DNA from: Caulobacter sp.
Lineage (GTDB): Bacteria > Pseudomonadota > Alphaproteobacteria > Caulobacterales > Caulobacteraceae
Length of the DNA: 64,000 nt
NCBI GenBank assembly: GCA_019636175.1
Contig: JAHBYC010000011.1
Span: forward strand, 18,584-82,583
Direction of reading: 5' to 3'
How positions within the stretch are numbered: the first letter of the stretch is position 1; each line of letters begins with the position of its first letter. A program made the position numbers and the translations under genes. Shown one piece after another: positions 9,169-17,867 of this stretch. The notes under the pieces are model-generated. The model was given only the letters and a program-made list of their open reading frames with translations, was not told the origin of the DNA and did not search any database.

Positions 9169-9824
9169 TTATCTCTCCCAGATCCGAAGATATCCTCATC
9201 GATGTGCCGATCGAGCCCGATCCCGCCAAGGAGCTGAAAGGGGTCACCTGGATCGAGCATCGCGTGCTCACCATCCTGCCGCGCCTGGACAAGGAAGGCA
9301 CGCCGCTGAAAGGACTGCAGTTTGCAGTCGATGTGCCGAAAGCCGACACCTTTCAGGCCGACCCAAGGGACTACATCCCCAAGATTCTCGACTACCAGAT
9401 CAAGCCCGACAGCACCCTGACCGACCGGATGTGGAACATCGAGCTTCCCAACTGCGTGCCAGGGGCGGCGGAGAACCAGCCGCGCATTCTGATCATGCAG
9501 CTGGACAATGATATCGACTGGGAATTCTCCCCTGGCGCGCCGGCCGTCACCGCCAAGGTCGAGACGGTGCCGCAGGATCCCCTGGAAAACTGCAGCCTGT
9601 ACTTCGTCGACCGCGATGGGAACTGGACCCTTCCCGGGTCTGAAGCGCCTAAAAATTGTCGACTGGTCTACTGGTCGGTGCTGGCGCGGCCGAAAAACGA
9701 CGTCGGCTACTACGCCCGCAGGTTCAACTTCTATATCGACTTCATAGACCCCGAGACCGGCCAGCGAATGCGGACCATCTTCGATCCCAGCATTCCCGAT
9801 CAGGGCGGCGGCAGTATTCCGTGA
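9165..9824 (+). CDS. Unrecognised 219-residue protein in the TIR operon
   Basis: I do not recognise this protein. Its ATG overlaps the TGA of the TIR gene (ATGA), a sign of translational coupling. It has no signal peptide or membrane helix, is acidic and rich in Pro and Asp, and appears mostly beta (VTWIEHRVLTILPRL, RILIMQLDNDIDWEF, CRLVYWSVLARPK). Two cysteines occur in the second half. The third gene begins ten bases downstream. The tight spacing says it works with the TIR protein and the SLOG-like protein, perhaps as a sensor or adaptor, but nothing in the sequence shows a reaction. Confidence 0.75.
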   Translation: MIISPRSEDILIDVPIEPDPAKELKGVTWIEHRVLTILPRLDKEGTPLKGLQFAVDVPKADTFQADPRDYIPKILDYQIKPDSTLTDRMWNIELPNCVPGAAENQPRILIMQLDNDIDWEFSPGAPAVTAKVETVPQDPLENCSLYFVDRDGNWTLPGSEAPKNCRLVYWSVLARPKNDVGYYARRFNFYIDFIDPETGQRMRTIFDPSIPDQGGGSIP

Positions 9825-9834
9825 GTTCGTCAGC

Positions 9835-11448
9835 TTGACCGCATCCCTTCTTTCGATTGTCGCCCATGCCCGCGCCGGCGCCCTGGAACATGCCCTTCGG
9901 CTGTTTCAGGAGGCCGGTCTGGACGAGCGGACCGACGATCCAGCCGTCCTGTCGCTGAAGGGGCGCTTGCTGAAGGACCAGGCGCGCCTGGCGGAAGGAG
10001 AAGAGCGGCGGGCGCTCTACGCCCGGTCCGCGGAGGCCTATGATGCGGCGGGCGCCATCAGCTGGGGCACCTACCCGCTGATCAACGCGGCCAGCCTGTC
10101 CCTGCTGGCGGGTGATCCTGATCGTGCCCGGGCGCTCGCCGCCAAGGTCATGAGCCGCCTGGACCAGCGCGACAGCGAGCCAGATACGCCCTATTGGCGC
10201 CAGGCGACGCGGGCCGAGGCTGAACTGTTGCTCGGGCGGCATCATCAGGCGCGCGAAAGTCTCAAGGCGGCCATCGCCCTGGCTCCGAGGGCCTGGGAGG
10301 ATCACGCCTCGACCCTGCGCCAGTTCGCCCTGATCCTCGAGCGGGAGAACCGGGACGCTTCCTGGCTTGCCCCCCTCCGGCCGCCACGCGTTCTGCATTT
10401 CGCCGGCCATCTGGGCGTTGACCCCCAGGACGCCGCCCTCGCCGGCCAAATCCGTGAAATGTTGCGGGTCGAAAAGATTGGCTTCGGATACGGCGCCCTC
10501 GCCGCTGGGGCCGATATCGTCATCGCTGAAGCCTTGCTGGCGCATGGGGCCGAATTGCACCTGGTCCTGCCGACTGGCCGCGAAGTCTTCCGCGCCCTGA
10601 GCGTTGCAAGTCTGGGCGGGGATTGGGACGCCAGATTCGACGAAGTGCTGGCCCGGGCCGAGACGGTGACCTCCGTAGGGCCCACCAGCGCCCTTCCTGG
10701 GCCCCTGACCCTGATGCTGGCGGCGCAGGTCGCCATGGGTCGGGCCGCGATGCAGGCTAGATTGCTGGCCACCGAGGCGCTCCAGTTGATCATCCTGGAC
10801 CCGGAAGAGAGGAGCGCCGCCGGCGGGACGGGCGGAAGCGCCTGGACGGCTACGGCCTGGGACAAGGCCGGTCGGCGGAGCCTGGTCCTGGCCTCCCCGA
10901 GGGTTCGGCCCGTGCCGCAGACCTCGGTGCTGAAGCCGACACCCGGAGAACGCTTTGTCGCCGTACTCGCTCTTGCGCCGGGAGACGATGACCAGGCCTT
11001 TTCCAGACGCCTGCCGGATCTGTGGGCGGCGCTGGGGACCGCTTCACGTCTACCGGACGCGCCGCCGGTCTGGAGCGGAACAGGGCTTCTTCTGGCCTTT
11101 GGCGACTGCGAGACCGCCGCCGCCGCCGCGCGGCTGGCCATGCCGTTTCTCAAGGGCGGCCGGATCGCGGCCGCGGCGGGGACCGCCCAGGCCGTGCCCT
11201 TGACCGACGGGCCCATGTTGATCGTCGGCCCACCCGTCGAGACGGCGAGACGGTTGATGGCCTCGGTCCCTCCCGGCGCGGCGCTGGCGACGGCGACCTT
11301 TGCAGCGGCTCTGTGCGCCGGGGCGGACGACGGCGCCTGCTCCGGCGAGCCGGTCGGCGAGCTGCCGCCAGCCGAGATCGACGAATTGGGCGATGACCAG
11401 GACCGCTCGGTCTTCAGCCTATCCGTCGGGCTGACCCGAACGTCCTAG
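9835..11448 (+). CDS. TPR / SLOG-like / degenerate cyclase protein (TRAFs-binding type)
   Basis: A 537-residue three-part protein. Residues about 1-175 are TPR-like helices (LLGRHHQARESLKAAIALAPRAW), of the kind annotated as TRAFs-binding. Residues about 184-330 form a Rossmann-like segment with GYGALAAGADIVIAEALL and LHLVLP, as in SLOG/LOG-type nucleotide-binding domains. Residues about 372-500 resemble a class III nucleotidyl cyclase fold (FVAVLALAPGD, GTGLLLAFGDCETAAAAARL), but the two metal-binding aspartates expected near FADI and GDG are replaced by Leu/Ala and Thr, so catalysis is unlikely. It starts with TTG ten bases after the previous gene. Binding of a nucleotide signal made by the TIR protein is an attractive inference only. 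Confidence 0.75.
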   Translation: MTASLLSIVAHARAGALEHALRLFQEAGLDERTDDPAVLSLKGRLLKDQARLAEGEERRALYARSAEAYDAAGAISWGTYPLINAASLSLLAGDPDRARALAAKVMSRLDQRDSEPDTPYWRQATRAEAELLLGRHHQARESLKAAIALAPRAWEDHASTLRQFALILERENRDASWLAPLRPPRVLHFAGHLGVDPQDAALAGQIREMLRVEKIGFGYGALAAGADIVIAEALLAHGAELHLVLPTGREVFRALSVASLGGDWDARFDEVLARAETVTSVGPTSALPGPLTLMLAAQVAMGRAAMQARLLATEALQLIILDPEERSAAGGTGGSAWTATAWDKAGRRSLVLASPRVRPVPQTSVLKPTPGERFVAVLALAPGDDDQAFSRRLPDLWAALGTASRLPDAPPVWSGTGLLLAFGDCETAAAAARLAMPFLKGGRIAAAAGTAQAVPLTDGPMLIVGPPVETARRLMASVPPGAALATATFAAALCAGADDGACSGEPVGELPPAEIDELGDDQDRSVFSLSVGLTRTS

Positions 11449-12116
11449 ATCACCATGCCTTCGAGGCGCCGTGGCGCGATGATCCGCAGGACGCCGTCGT
11501 CCCGGACAACGATGCCGCGCCGCTCAAGCGCATTGACGGTCCGCGAAACGGTTTCCCGCGTGGTCTGCAAGCGGACGGCCATGGCGGAAAAGACCGGGAC
11601 CGGGCGGATTGATCGCACGCCGGCGCTGTCCGGCGGGTCAGCCAGACGCAGCAGTTCGGCATGGACCCGCCCGACGGCGGACAGGGTCGTCTGAGCCACC
11701 ATTCGACCCGTGGCCGCGCGCAGCTGTCTCAACAGCAGACGTGAAACCGCAAGGCCGACAGCGCTGTGGGTCTCGATCAGGTCCAGAAAGTCCGCGGCCA
11801 GGAACAGCGCCGCGCGGAGGGATTCCACCGCCACCACGTCCGCTTCATGCGGCTCCGGATCAAGTCGCGCGATGGCTCCGAACAGGTCGCCCTCGCCGTA
11901 TTCCTGCAGCATCACCAGCTGCCCCTCGGCGCCATAGACCAGGGCCTGCGCCCGCCCGGCCATGACCAGCCAGGTGTCGGAGCAGGCATCGCCCTGGCGC
12001 AGGACAACCTCCCGCGCGGCATAGGCCCTGCGGGCCGCACGGCCGGCGATGGCGGCGGCTGCTTCCGGCGAGCAGGCAAAGGTACGCTGAACGAAATCCT
12101 GGAGGTCACGGTCCAT
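11445..12116 (-). CDS. Crp/Fnr-family transcriptional regulator
   Basis: A 223-residue regulator. The N-terminal cyclic-nucleotide-binding fold shows VVLRQGDACSDTWLVMAGRAQAL and GEGDLFGAIARLD; the C-terminal winged helix has VRLQTTRETVSRTVNALERRGIV, the recognition helix of the family. There are no FNR-type iron-sulfur cysteines at the N-terminus, so it may bind a cyclic nucleotide or nothing. It faces the SLOG-like gene and the two stop codons share the bases CTAG. It is divergent from the acyltransferase gene, whose promoter region it might control. ATG 12116 begins the expected family N-terminus; a much longer frame exists but lacks family character. Confidence 0.85.
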   Translation of the reverse strand: MDRDLQDFVQRTFACSPEAAAAIAGRAARRAYAAREVVLRQGDACSDTWLVMAGRAQALVYGAEGQLVMLQEYGEGDLFGAIARLDPEPHEADVVAVESLRAALFLAADFLDLIETHSAVGLAVSRLLLRQLRAATGRMVAQTTLSAVGRVHAELLRLADPPDSAGVRSIRPVPVFSAMAVRLQTTRETVSRTVNALERRGIVVRDDGVLRIIAPRRLEGMVI

Positions 12117-12242
12117 CTGTTCATCATATCGCTGGAATACGCCGAAACAGAGGGGACGGTTCGACACACCGGGGCGTATTGACGGGTGCGCGGAGGACCA
12201 GCCTGCACTACAAGCGCACGGCAACGGTCTTAAGGGCGCTTC

Positions 12243-14225
12243 TTGAAACATCGTTCCGACATCGACGGTTTGAGGGCGGTCGCCGTCCTGCCGGTGCTGA
12301 CCTTCCATGCGGGGTTTTCCCAGACGCCTGGAGGTTTTGTCGGGGTTGACGTCTTCTTCGTCATCTCCGGCTTCCTGATCACCGGAATCGTCGCCGACGA
12401 ACTGGGGCGCGATGGCGGCCTGTCCCTCGCCGGGTTCTATGAGCGTCGGGTGCGGCGGATCTTCCCCGCCCTGTTCGCGATGTTGGGCCTCACCGCGCTC
12501 GCCGTGAGCCTCCTGCTGACTCCCGGCGAGGTCGTCGATTTCGCCAGGACGCTGGTTTCCGCGGTGTTTTCCGTCTCCAACGTGCAGTTCTGGCTGGGGA
12601 CCGACTATTTCGGACTCGCCGCGCACCAGTTGCCGCTTCTGCACACTTGGTCCCTGGGGGTCGAGGAACAGTTCTACATGGTCATGCCGCTCGCCATGGC
12701 CCTGCTCTGGCGAGGCGCGGGCAGGGCGTCGGCGCAGGCCGTCAGCGGTCAGCCTGTGGGCGTTCCTGTTCGGGTCAAGGCGACCCTGGCCCTGGTCGCC
12801 GCGGCGTCATTCGCCTGGGCCTGCTGGGGCGCGCTCTACCAGCCGACGGCCAGTTTCTATCTGTTGCATACCCGCGCCTGGGAGCTGGCGCTCGGCGCTC
12901 TGCTGGCCGTCGGAGCAGTCCCCGCCCCGCGTGGCCGGATCCTGCGAGAGGTCCTGGCCGCCGGCGGTCTGTTGGCTATCGCCGCGGCTGTCGTCCTCTA
13001 TGACGCCGAGACGCCGTTCCCGGGTTTCGCGGCCCTGGCGCCCTGCCTTGGCGCCGCCGCCATCCTGCATGCCGGCTCGAGACGGGATGACGCCCCGACC
13101 TGGACCGCCCGGCTGCTGTCGACGCCCCCGGTCGTCTTCTTCGGGCTGATCTCCTATTCGCTGTACCTGTGGCACTGGCCGGTGATCGTTCTGCAACGCG
13201 CCAGTTTCTTCCTCGGCGAGGGGCTGGACCCCAAGCTTGAAAAGCTGCTGCTGGTCGCTGTTTCCGTTGCGCTGGCCTGGCTGTCCTGGCGCTTTGTCGA
13301 GCGACCGTTCCGCAACCGGTCCTGGCTGAGCCGACGGGCCGTCTTTGCCCTGGGTGCGGCGGGTGCAGCGACCCTGACCATGCTGGCCGCGGTCCTGATT
13401 GTGGCGGACGGATTCCCGGCCCGGATGTCGCCGCAAGCCAACCAGACTGCCGGCTATCTGGCCCAGGACGGGGCCCTGACCATGCGTGATCCGGCATGCA
13501 TGGCCGGGATCGGTCTGCGACGCGAGGTCGACGCCGGGCGGTGTCTCGTCCTGGCGGAGGACCGACCCAATCTGCTGCTGCTGGGCGACAGCCATTCGGC
13601 GCACCTGTGGGCGGGGCTTTCGTCCGCCCTGCCGGGCGCGAATATCATGCAGGCCAGCGCCGGCGGCTGCCGTCCTACCTGGCCGAGCGACAGCGCCGAC
13701 GGAATCTGTCGCAGACATCTGCAGCGGATATTCCAGACCTGGCTGCCACAGCATCGCCCCGACGCGGTCATCCTCGCCGCACGTTGGGAACCGGCCGACG
13801 TCAAGCCGCTGGCCGCCACTCTGAAATTTCTCAAGGCCCAGGGCGTCCCCGTCATCCTGCTGGGGCCCGTGCCGAGATACGACCAGGAACTGCCCCGACT
13901 GCTGATCAACGCCGAAACCCGCGCCGATCCCACCTTGCCACAGCGGCACAGGATGGACCTGGCGCCGATCGCGGACCGGCGTCTTGAGAAGGTCGCGGCC
14001 GAAAGCGGCGCGCCCTTCGTCTCGCTGTATCGTGCGCTATGTCCGGGGGACGACGCCGCGCCTTGCAGGACCCGAACGCCGGACGGCGCGCCGATGCAAT
14101 ACGACGGCGGGCATCTGACCCTTGCCGGCTCACGCTATCTCGGTCGCTTGATCGCGCCGCAGATGCAGGCCGCTGTTCAAGGCCTGCCCGGCCGGTCGTC
14201 CGCCGGCGGAGCGGCGACGCCCTAG
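12243..14225 (+). CDS. Acyltransferase-3 / SGNH fusion (OafB-like O-acetylase)
   Basis: A 660-residue membrane enzyme that acetylates surface sugars. Residues 1-380 are the acyltransferase-3 domain with about ten membrane helices, opening with HRSDIDGLRAVAVLPVLTFHAG, GFVGVDVFFVISGFLIT and the conserved YERRVRRIFPAL. The periplasmic SGNH domain after about residue 400 has LLLGDSHSAHLWAGL (nucleophile Ser) and ends in YDGGHLTLAGSRYL, which supplies the catalytic Asp/His region. This architecture matches OafB-type O-antigen acetylases. Translation starts at TTG 12243. It begins a surface-polysaccharide neighbourhood (flippase, methyltransferase, oxygenase). The stop codon is formed by the first bases of a long palindrome. 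Confidence 0.9.
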   Translation: MKHRSDIDGLRAVAVLPVLTFHAGFSQTPGGFVGVDVFFVISGFLITGIVADELGRDGGLSLAGFYERRVRRIFPALFAMLGLTALAVSLLLTPGEVVDFARTLVSAVFSVSNVQFWLGTDYFGLAAHQLPLLHTWSLGVEEQFYMVMPLAMALLWRGAGRASAQAVSGQPVGVPVRVKATLALVAAASFAWACWGALYQPTASFYLLHTRAWELALGALLAVGAVPAPRGRILREVLAAGGLLAIAAAVVLYDAETPFPGFAALAPCLGAAAILHAGSRRDDAPTWTARLLSTPPVVFFGLISYSLYLWHWPVIVLQRASFFLGEGLDPKLEKLLLVAVSVALAWLSWRFVERPFRNRSWLSRRAVFALGAAGAATLTMLAAVLIVADGFPARMSPQANQTAGYLAQDGALTMRDPACMAGIGLRREVDAGRCLVLAEDRPNLLLLGDSHSAHLWAGLSSALPGANIMQASAGGCRPTWPSDSADGICRRHLQRIFQTWLPQHRPDAVILAARWEPADVKPLAATLKFLKAQGVPVILLGPVPRYDQELPRLLINAETRADPTLPQRHRMDLAPIADRRLEKVAAESGAPFVSLYRALCPGDDAAPCRTRTPDGAPMQYDGGHLTLAGSRYLGRLIAPQMQAAVQGLPGRSSAGGAATP

Positions 14226-14269
14226 AGCCTGTTCCCTTTTGGCGGAACCGCCGAAAGGGAACAGGCTCT
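14224..14269. repeat. 46-bp palindrome, REP-like or bidirectional terminator
   Basis: The arms are 22 bases each with one mismatch and a two-base loop, starting AGAGCCTGTTCCC and ending GGGAACAGGCTCT. The TAG stop of the acyltransferase overlaps its first two bases. The size and symmetry fit a dispersed palindromic repeat that also acts as a terminator. Confidence 0.7.
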
Positions 14270-14281
14270 GAACGAAACACG

Positions 14282-14332
14282 TAGAGCACGATTCAACGAT
14301 TAGACGGTTCCGTCCAATCGCATCGTGCTCTA
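14282..14332. repeat. 51-bp imperfect palindrome beside the flippase stop codon
   Basis: It begins TAGAGCACGAT and ends ATCGTGCTCTA, with inner arms AGACGG / CCGTC. Its last bases supply the stop codon of the flippase on the minus strand. It shares the outer TAGAGC...GCTCTA design with the palindrome at 14224 but not its inner sequence, which suggests two members of one dispersed repeat class. Confidence 0.7.
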
Positions 14333-15682
14333 GGGACGCCAGGCCCAGACGCCGGCGTCGATGCCGGTTCGCATCCTCGCCACCAGCCACAGGGTGACGT
14401 TGGACACCAGCACCCCTGCGACGCTGGCGATCGCCGCGCCGGTAACGCCGAACGACGGAATCAGGACGACGCACAACAGCACCTGCGCCGCCAGGCCGAG
14501 GAAGAAGGCCTTAGTGCAGTCGCGTTCGTGCCCTGTCATGTTCAGGGTCACCGATGCGCAGCCGAAGGCGGCGTTCAGCACCTGGCCGACGGCCATGATG
14601 CTCAGGCTGCTCCATCCGGCGCTGAATGGTGGGCTGAACAGGAAGGACAGCAGCCGCCCACCGGCAAGGACCATGATCAGGGCCGGCGGAATTGCGAATG
14701 CCGTGGCGAAGACGGCGCCCTGCAGGATGGTGTTTTTCATCTGGCTGATGTCGCCCCGCGCGGAGGCGGCGGCGATGCGGGGGGCGACATTCATGATCAC
14801 CGCCGTATAGCCGAGGGCGCATAGCTGAGCCGTCTGGGACGAAACCCTGAAGATCGCCACATCGGCATGGGACGACAAAAGGCCGATCAGTACGATCCCG
14901 ACCTGGGCATTAAGCACCAGGATTCCGACCGTCAGTCCCATCGGGATGATTGTCTTGATCCAGCGGCCGTCGGCATACTGCGGCGCGACGCCTTTCAGCG
15001 CCTCGGGCTTGTTGCGCCGCCACTGGAAAAGATTGACTGACAGCGACAGGATCGCCGAGGCCACGGTCAGGGCGATGGCCACCGCCGGGGTAAAGGCCGC
15101 CTTGTTCAGCCAGACGAAAACGCCGGCCAGAATCAGCAGGGTCACCGGCCGCAGAACCTGTTCCGGCCACTGACTTTCCGCAACCCGACCCAGACCGCGC
15201 AGGCTGGCGGCGGTAATCCCCGCCCAGGAGATCAAGGCGACAAGGGGAATGGCCCAGAGATAGGTGGGATCAATCGACCGGATACCGTCCTCGGAAGTCA
15301 CGGCCAGATAGCCAAGACCCGCCAGAATCATTAGGGCCGAGGAGACGCTGACAAACTGTCGGCTACGCCGCACCAGCCCCTCGATGAGCGAGTAGTCTCC
15401 CTTGGCCACGCCCGCGGCCATTTCCTTGGCCACCAGGGTCGGCAGGCCGAACAGCGCCGGAATCGTCAGGATGGTGACGACCGAGATGACGAAGGAATAC
15501 AGGCCAAACCCGGAGGCCCCCAGGGTGTGGGCCAGGAAGGCCGACAGCAGATAGGCCGCGCCGAGATTGACGATCAAAATGCCGGCTGAGATCGCCATGT
15601 GCTGAAGGCGCTGGTTCGACAAAGCCCGCGTCAGCAAGTCACACAGAAGTTTTATGGCGCTAGCCAACAGAAAAGAGCCCAC
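14330..15682 (-). CDS. Polysaccharide flippase (Wzx/MATE-like)
   Basis: A 450-residue integral membrane protein with about twelve to fourteen hydrophobic helices and no soluble domain. The N-terminal part (AGILIVNLGAAYLLSAFLAHTLGASGFGLYSFVISV) matches the opening of oligosaccharide flippases of the MOP superfamily, and a repeat of the pattern occurs in the second half. It would turn lipid-linked sugar repeats across the inner membrane for O-antigen or capsule. The start is a GTG at 15682; an ATG 28 codons later (MAISAGILIV) is also possible. It converges on the acyltransferase across the palindromes. Base composition drops toward its 5' end. Confidence 0.85.
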   Translation of the reverse strand: MGSFLLASAIKLLCDLLTRALSNQRLQHMAISAGILIVNLGAAYLLSAFLAHTLGASGFGLYSFVISVVTILTIPALFGLPTLVAKEMAAGVAKGDYSLIEGLVRRSRQFVSVSSALMILAGLGYLAVTSEDGIRSIDPTYLWAIPLVALISWAGITAASLRGLGRVAESQWPEQVLRPVTLLILAGVFVWLNKAAFTPAVAIALTVASAILSLSVNLFQWRRNKPEALKGVAPQYADGRWIKTIIPMGLTVGILVLNAQVGIVLIGLLSSHADVAIFRVSSQTAQLCALGYTAVIMNVAPRIAAASARGDISQMKNTILQGAVFATAFAIPPALIMVLAGGRLLSFLFSPPFSAGWSSLSIMAVGQVLNAAFGCASVTLNMTGHERDCTKAFFLGLAAQVLLCVVLIPSFGVTGAAIASVAGVLVSNVTLWLVARMRTGIDAGVWAWRP

Positions 15683-15740
15683 TCATCCCTTAGGAGCACC
15701 TTCCCAAAAAGGCACTCAAGCAATGAACTAATTCAAAGAT

Positions 15741-16562
15741 TTAGAATTTTCCAAGCAATCTTTTCACTGCACGCTTGGCTCGGGCGACCACTTGCGAAAC
15801 AGGACCGAAGTGATTCAACGGTGGCGAATTTCTTGTGATCTCAAATATTCCCGGACCCTTCAATTCCTTCTGACCCTTGATTCCTATAAAAAAGGCCCAT
15901 TGCTCAGCCGCATTACTATTGTTCTTCTTCGCCAAGCTGTAGTCATTTGGCATAATTCTATAAACGCGATCGAAGCCAGCAAAGTTCAACATATCGGCAA
16001 CTGCCGCCTGCGTCGGAACAGTGACCAGATTTGTAAGTCCATTCGCCTCTTCTTCAACTGGCTCACGGATGAGCTTAAGCTCCGGAGCTGGGTCGAGCGC
16101 GTGGATAAAGGTCTGAACAGATATTACACTTTCTGTAATATCTCCAAGGCGCTTTAGCACCGTGATTGGATCTGCCAGGTGATATAGAATACCGTAGAAA
16201 AGTGTCACGTCGAATGTGCCAAGAGGCACAGATCTATCTTCGATATCTCCGACCAGAAGTTTGAGATTATCAAGCTGAAAATGGTTCTTGATCAGCGCGG
16301 CTCTTTCAATGGGCTCTGGCCGCCCATCGATACCAACAGCATCAGCTCCCTCTTGCGCATAGCGGAAAGCATACCAAGCGTCGTTGCAAGCGACGTCGAG
16401 CACTCGCTTGCCCTTTAGGTCACCAACAACCTCCTTGATCAGCGGCTGGTCAACCGAAAGGCGCCAAGGATGCCAAGCCCCATACCAAGGACGAGTGAGC
16501 GAAAGGCCTTCGACGGGGAACGGGTGTCGCCAATCTTTGATGGCAAGAATTTCACTCGACAC
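15741..16562 (-). CDS. DUF1698-type SAM methyltransferase, AT-rich
   Basis: A 273-residue methyltransferase resembling the CmoB/DUF1698 group and sugar methyltransferases of polysaccharide loci. Motif I is KRVLDVACNDAWYAFRYAQEG (about residues 52-72), then AVGIDGRPEPIERA, and FDVTLFYGILYHLADPITVLKRL, which is typical of the group. The C-terminus is basic (RAKRAVKRLLGKF) and could touch the membrane. The coding region is clearly more AT-rich than its neighbours and uses rarer codons, a sign of recent transfer common in surface-sugar genes. It probably modifies a sugar in the polysaccharide made by this cluster; tRNA modification is less likely given the context. Confidence 0.8.
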   Translation of the reverse strand: MSSEILAIKDWRHPFPVEGLSLTRPWYGAWHPWRLSVDQPLIKEVVGDLKGKRVLDVACNDAWYAFRYAQEGADAVGIDGRPEPIERAALIKNHFQLDNLKLLVGDIEDRSVPLGTFDVTLFYGILYHLADPITVLKRLGDITESVISVQTFIHALDPAPELKLIREPVEEEANGLTNLVTVPTQAAVADMLNFAGFDRVYRIMPNDYSLAKKNNSNAAEQWAFFIGIKGQKELKGPGIFEITRNSPPLNHFGPVSQVVARAKRAVKRLLGKF

Positions 16563-16621
16563 TGGTAGCCCCTTCTTGGTCAGTTTGGATCGCCCGATAT
16601 AGAGGGCAGATCAGTCTATTG

Positions 16622-17518
16622 TCAGTCCTGATACTCGGCCACCGTGGGCTTGGCGACGAGGGGGCGGACAAGTCCCTTGAGCCGCTCGACAATGCCGCGA
16701 CGCCGGCCGAGCAGGCTGCCCTCGTCAACGCCGGGGAACCATCCGGAGGTCACGGCGAACCGGCGCACATGCGGAGTGGGCTGTCGCACCGTGACGCCGT
16801 GCAGGCTGTCATGGGTATTCAGCATCAGCACATAGGTATTGGGCGCGTAACGGATGGTGGCGAACTCCTCCACCAGGCTCTCGTCCGCCTTGCGGGTCCA
16901 GGGATCCTGCTTCGCGCCCGGCTTCCAGCGGTAGAGCGACAGGTCGCCTCCGGTGGAATTGTCGCCCGGCGCCCGCACGTAGTAGAGGCCGACATAGGCC
17001 TTCCAGAGACTGTCGACATGGGGACCGCGAACGCTGGTGGGCGTAGCGACCGGCGTGTTGATGGCCACGGTCGCCCTGGCGATAATGTCTTCTTCGGCCA
17101 CGGTCTCGGGCAGCCGCAGCCGGCTGGCCAGACCCTCGCCAAGACTGTCGGGATTGATCCTGCGCGACCCGGGCGTTTCACCCGGTAGGGTCACATCGGA
17201 AAACAGATCAAAGATCTTGCGGACAAAGTCAGTGCTGGTGTGGGCTTTCAGGAAATCCTGCCAGGCCGCCGGCGTCTGGTCCTTGGGTAGCTCGGTCGGC
17301 CCCCAGGACGAATAGAGGTTGAACCGCTTGTTGTTGGTCCCCGCGAGGTCGGAAGGCAGATCGGACAACGGAGGGAAGGCCGATGAGAGCGCCTGGTAGA
17401 CTTCATCCGGAAGCGCGTTCTCGACGACGATGTGCGGAAACGGCTCCAGCACCAGTCGGGCCCGGTCGGCCCGATCAAGCACAGTTGGCACACGCACCGT
17501 GGTCTCGCCGTCGCTCAT
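16622..17518 (-). CDS. 2-oxoglutarate/Fe(II)-dependent oxygenase
   Basis: A 298-residue oxygenase of the 2OG-Fe(II) superfamily. The iron-binding HxD is in RGPHVDSLWKAYVGLYYV, and the distal His and the 2OG-binding Arg lie in TPHVRRFAVTSGW. The N-terminal part (LEPFPHIVVENALPDEVYQAL) is like prolyl-4-hydroxylase-type proteins and those found in polysaccharide clusters. The substrate is unknown. ATG 17518 was chosen over an upstream one because the extra N-terminus is low in complexity and overlaps the phage gene end. It lies directly downstream of the phage lysis genes on the same strand and may receive read-through from them. Confidence 0.8.
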   Translation of the reverse strand: MSDGETTVRVPTVLDRADRARLVLEPFPHIVVENALPDEVYQALSSAFPPLSDLPSDLAGTNNKRFNLYSSWGPTELPKDQTPAAWQDFLKAHTSTDFVRKIFDLFSDVTLPGETPGSRRINPDSLGEGLASRLRLPETVAEEDIIARATVAINTPVATPTSVRGPHVDSLWKAYVGLYYVRAPGDNSTGGDLSLYRWKPGAKQDPWTRKADESLVEEFATIRYAPNTYVLMLNTHDSLHGVTVRQPTPHVRRFAVTSGWFPGVDEGSLLGRRRGIVERLKGLVRPLVAKPTVAEYQD

Positions 17519-17552
17519 GGTCACAGGCCTTCCAGTTGGGAGCGCCTTTCCC

Positions 17553-17867
17553 TTAACCTCGCCATGCGACGACGACAATGCGCGCGGCCCCCTGCCCGCC
17601 GTCAATTTTCACCGGAGTCTCATTATCGCGCCGACAGCCGGCGGCAGTGCGATGCGGCGAGGCAGGGGAAGGCGGCGGGCTGCGCAGCGGCTCAAGCGCA
17701 TAGAGCTGGACCAGAGCCCAAGCCAGAAGCGCCAGCACCATGGTTGCAAGGCCGCCGAGGATCCAGGACAGCTTTTCGTTGATGCCGCGATAGCGCTCGG
17801 CACAGAGGTCCTCGTGGGCGGCGAGGCGTTGGTAGGCTCCTGCCAGGCTCAGACGCCCTTCGCTCAC
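17553..17867 (-). CDS. XhlA-like phage membrane protein
   Basis: A 104-residue protein starting at GTG 17867 with AAGGA upstream. After a helical N-terminus (YQRLAAHEDLCAERYRGINEKLSW) comes one membrane helix (ILGGLATMVLALLAWALVQLY). This coiled-coil plus helix layout is that of XhlA-type holin-associated proteins in phage lysis cassettes. It overlaps the outer spanin gene by four bases. It is the last gene of the virion module; the host oxygenase begins 35 bases on. The C-terminal 40 residues (GCRRDNETPVKIDGG) look poorly conserved, so the true end could be remodelled by the phage-host junction. Confidence 0.6.
   Translation of the reverse strand: MSEGRLSLAGAYQRLAAHEDLCAERYRGINEKLSWILGGLATMVLALLAWALVQLYALEPLRSPPPSPASPHRTAAGCRRDNETPVKIDGGQGAARIVVVAWRG

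Noticed and set aside
11441-11452. Shared CTAG as the stop of two converging genes
   Set aside because: The palindrome CTAG gives TAG on both strands, but a four-base overlap of stops is common enough to be chance; it is noted only in the gene entry.
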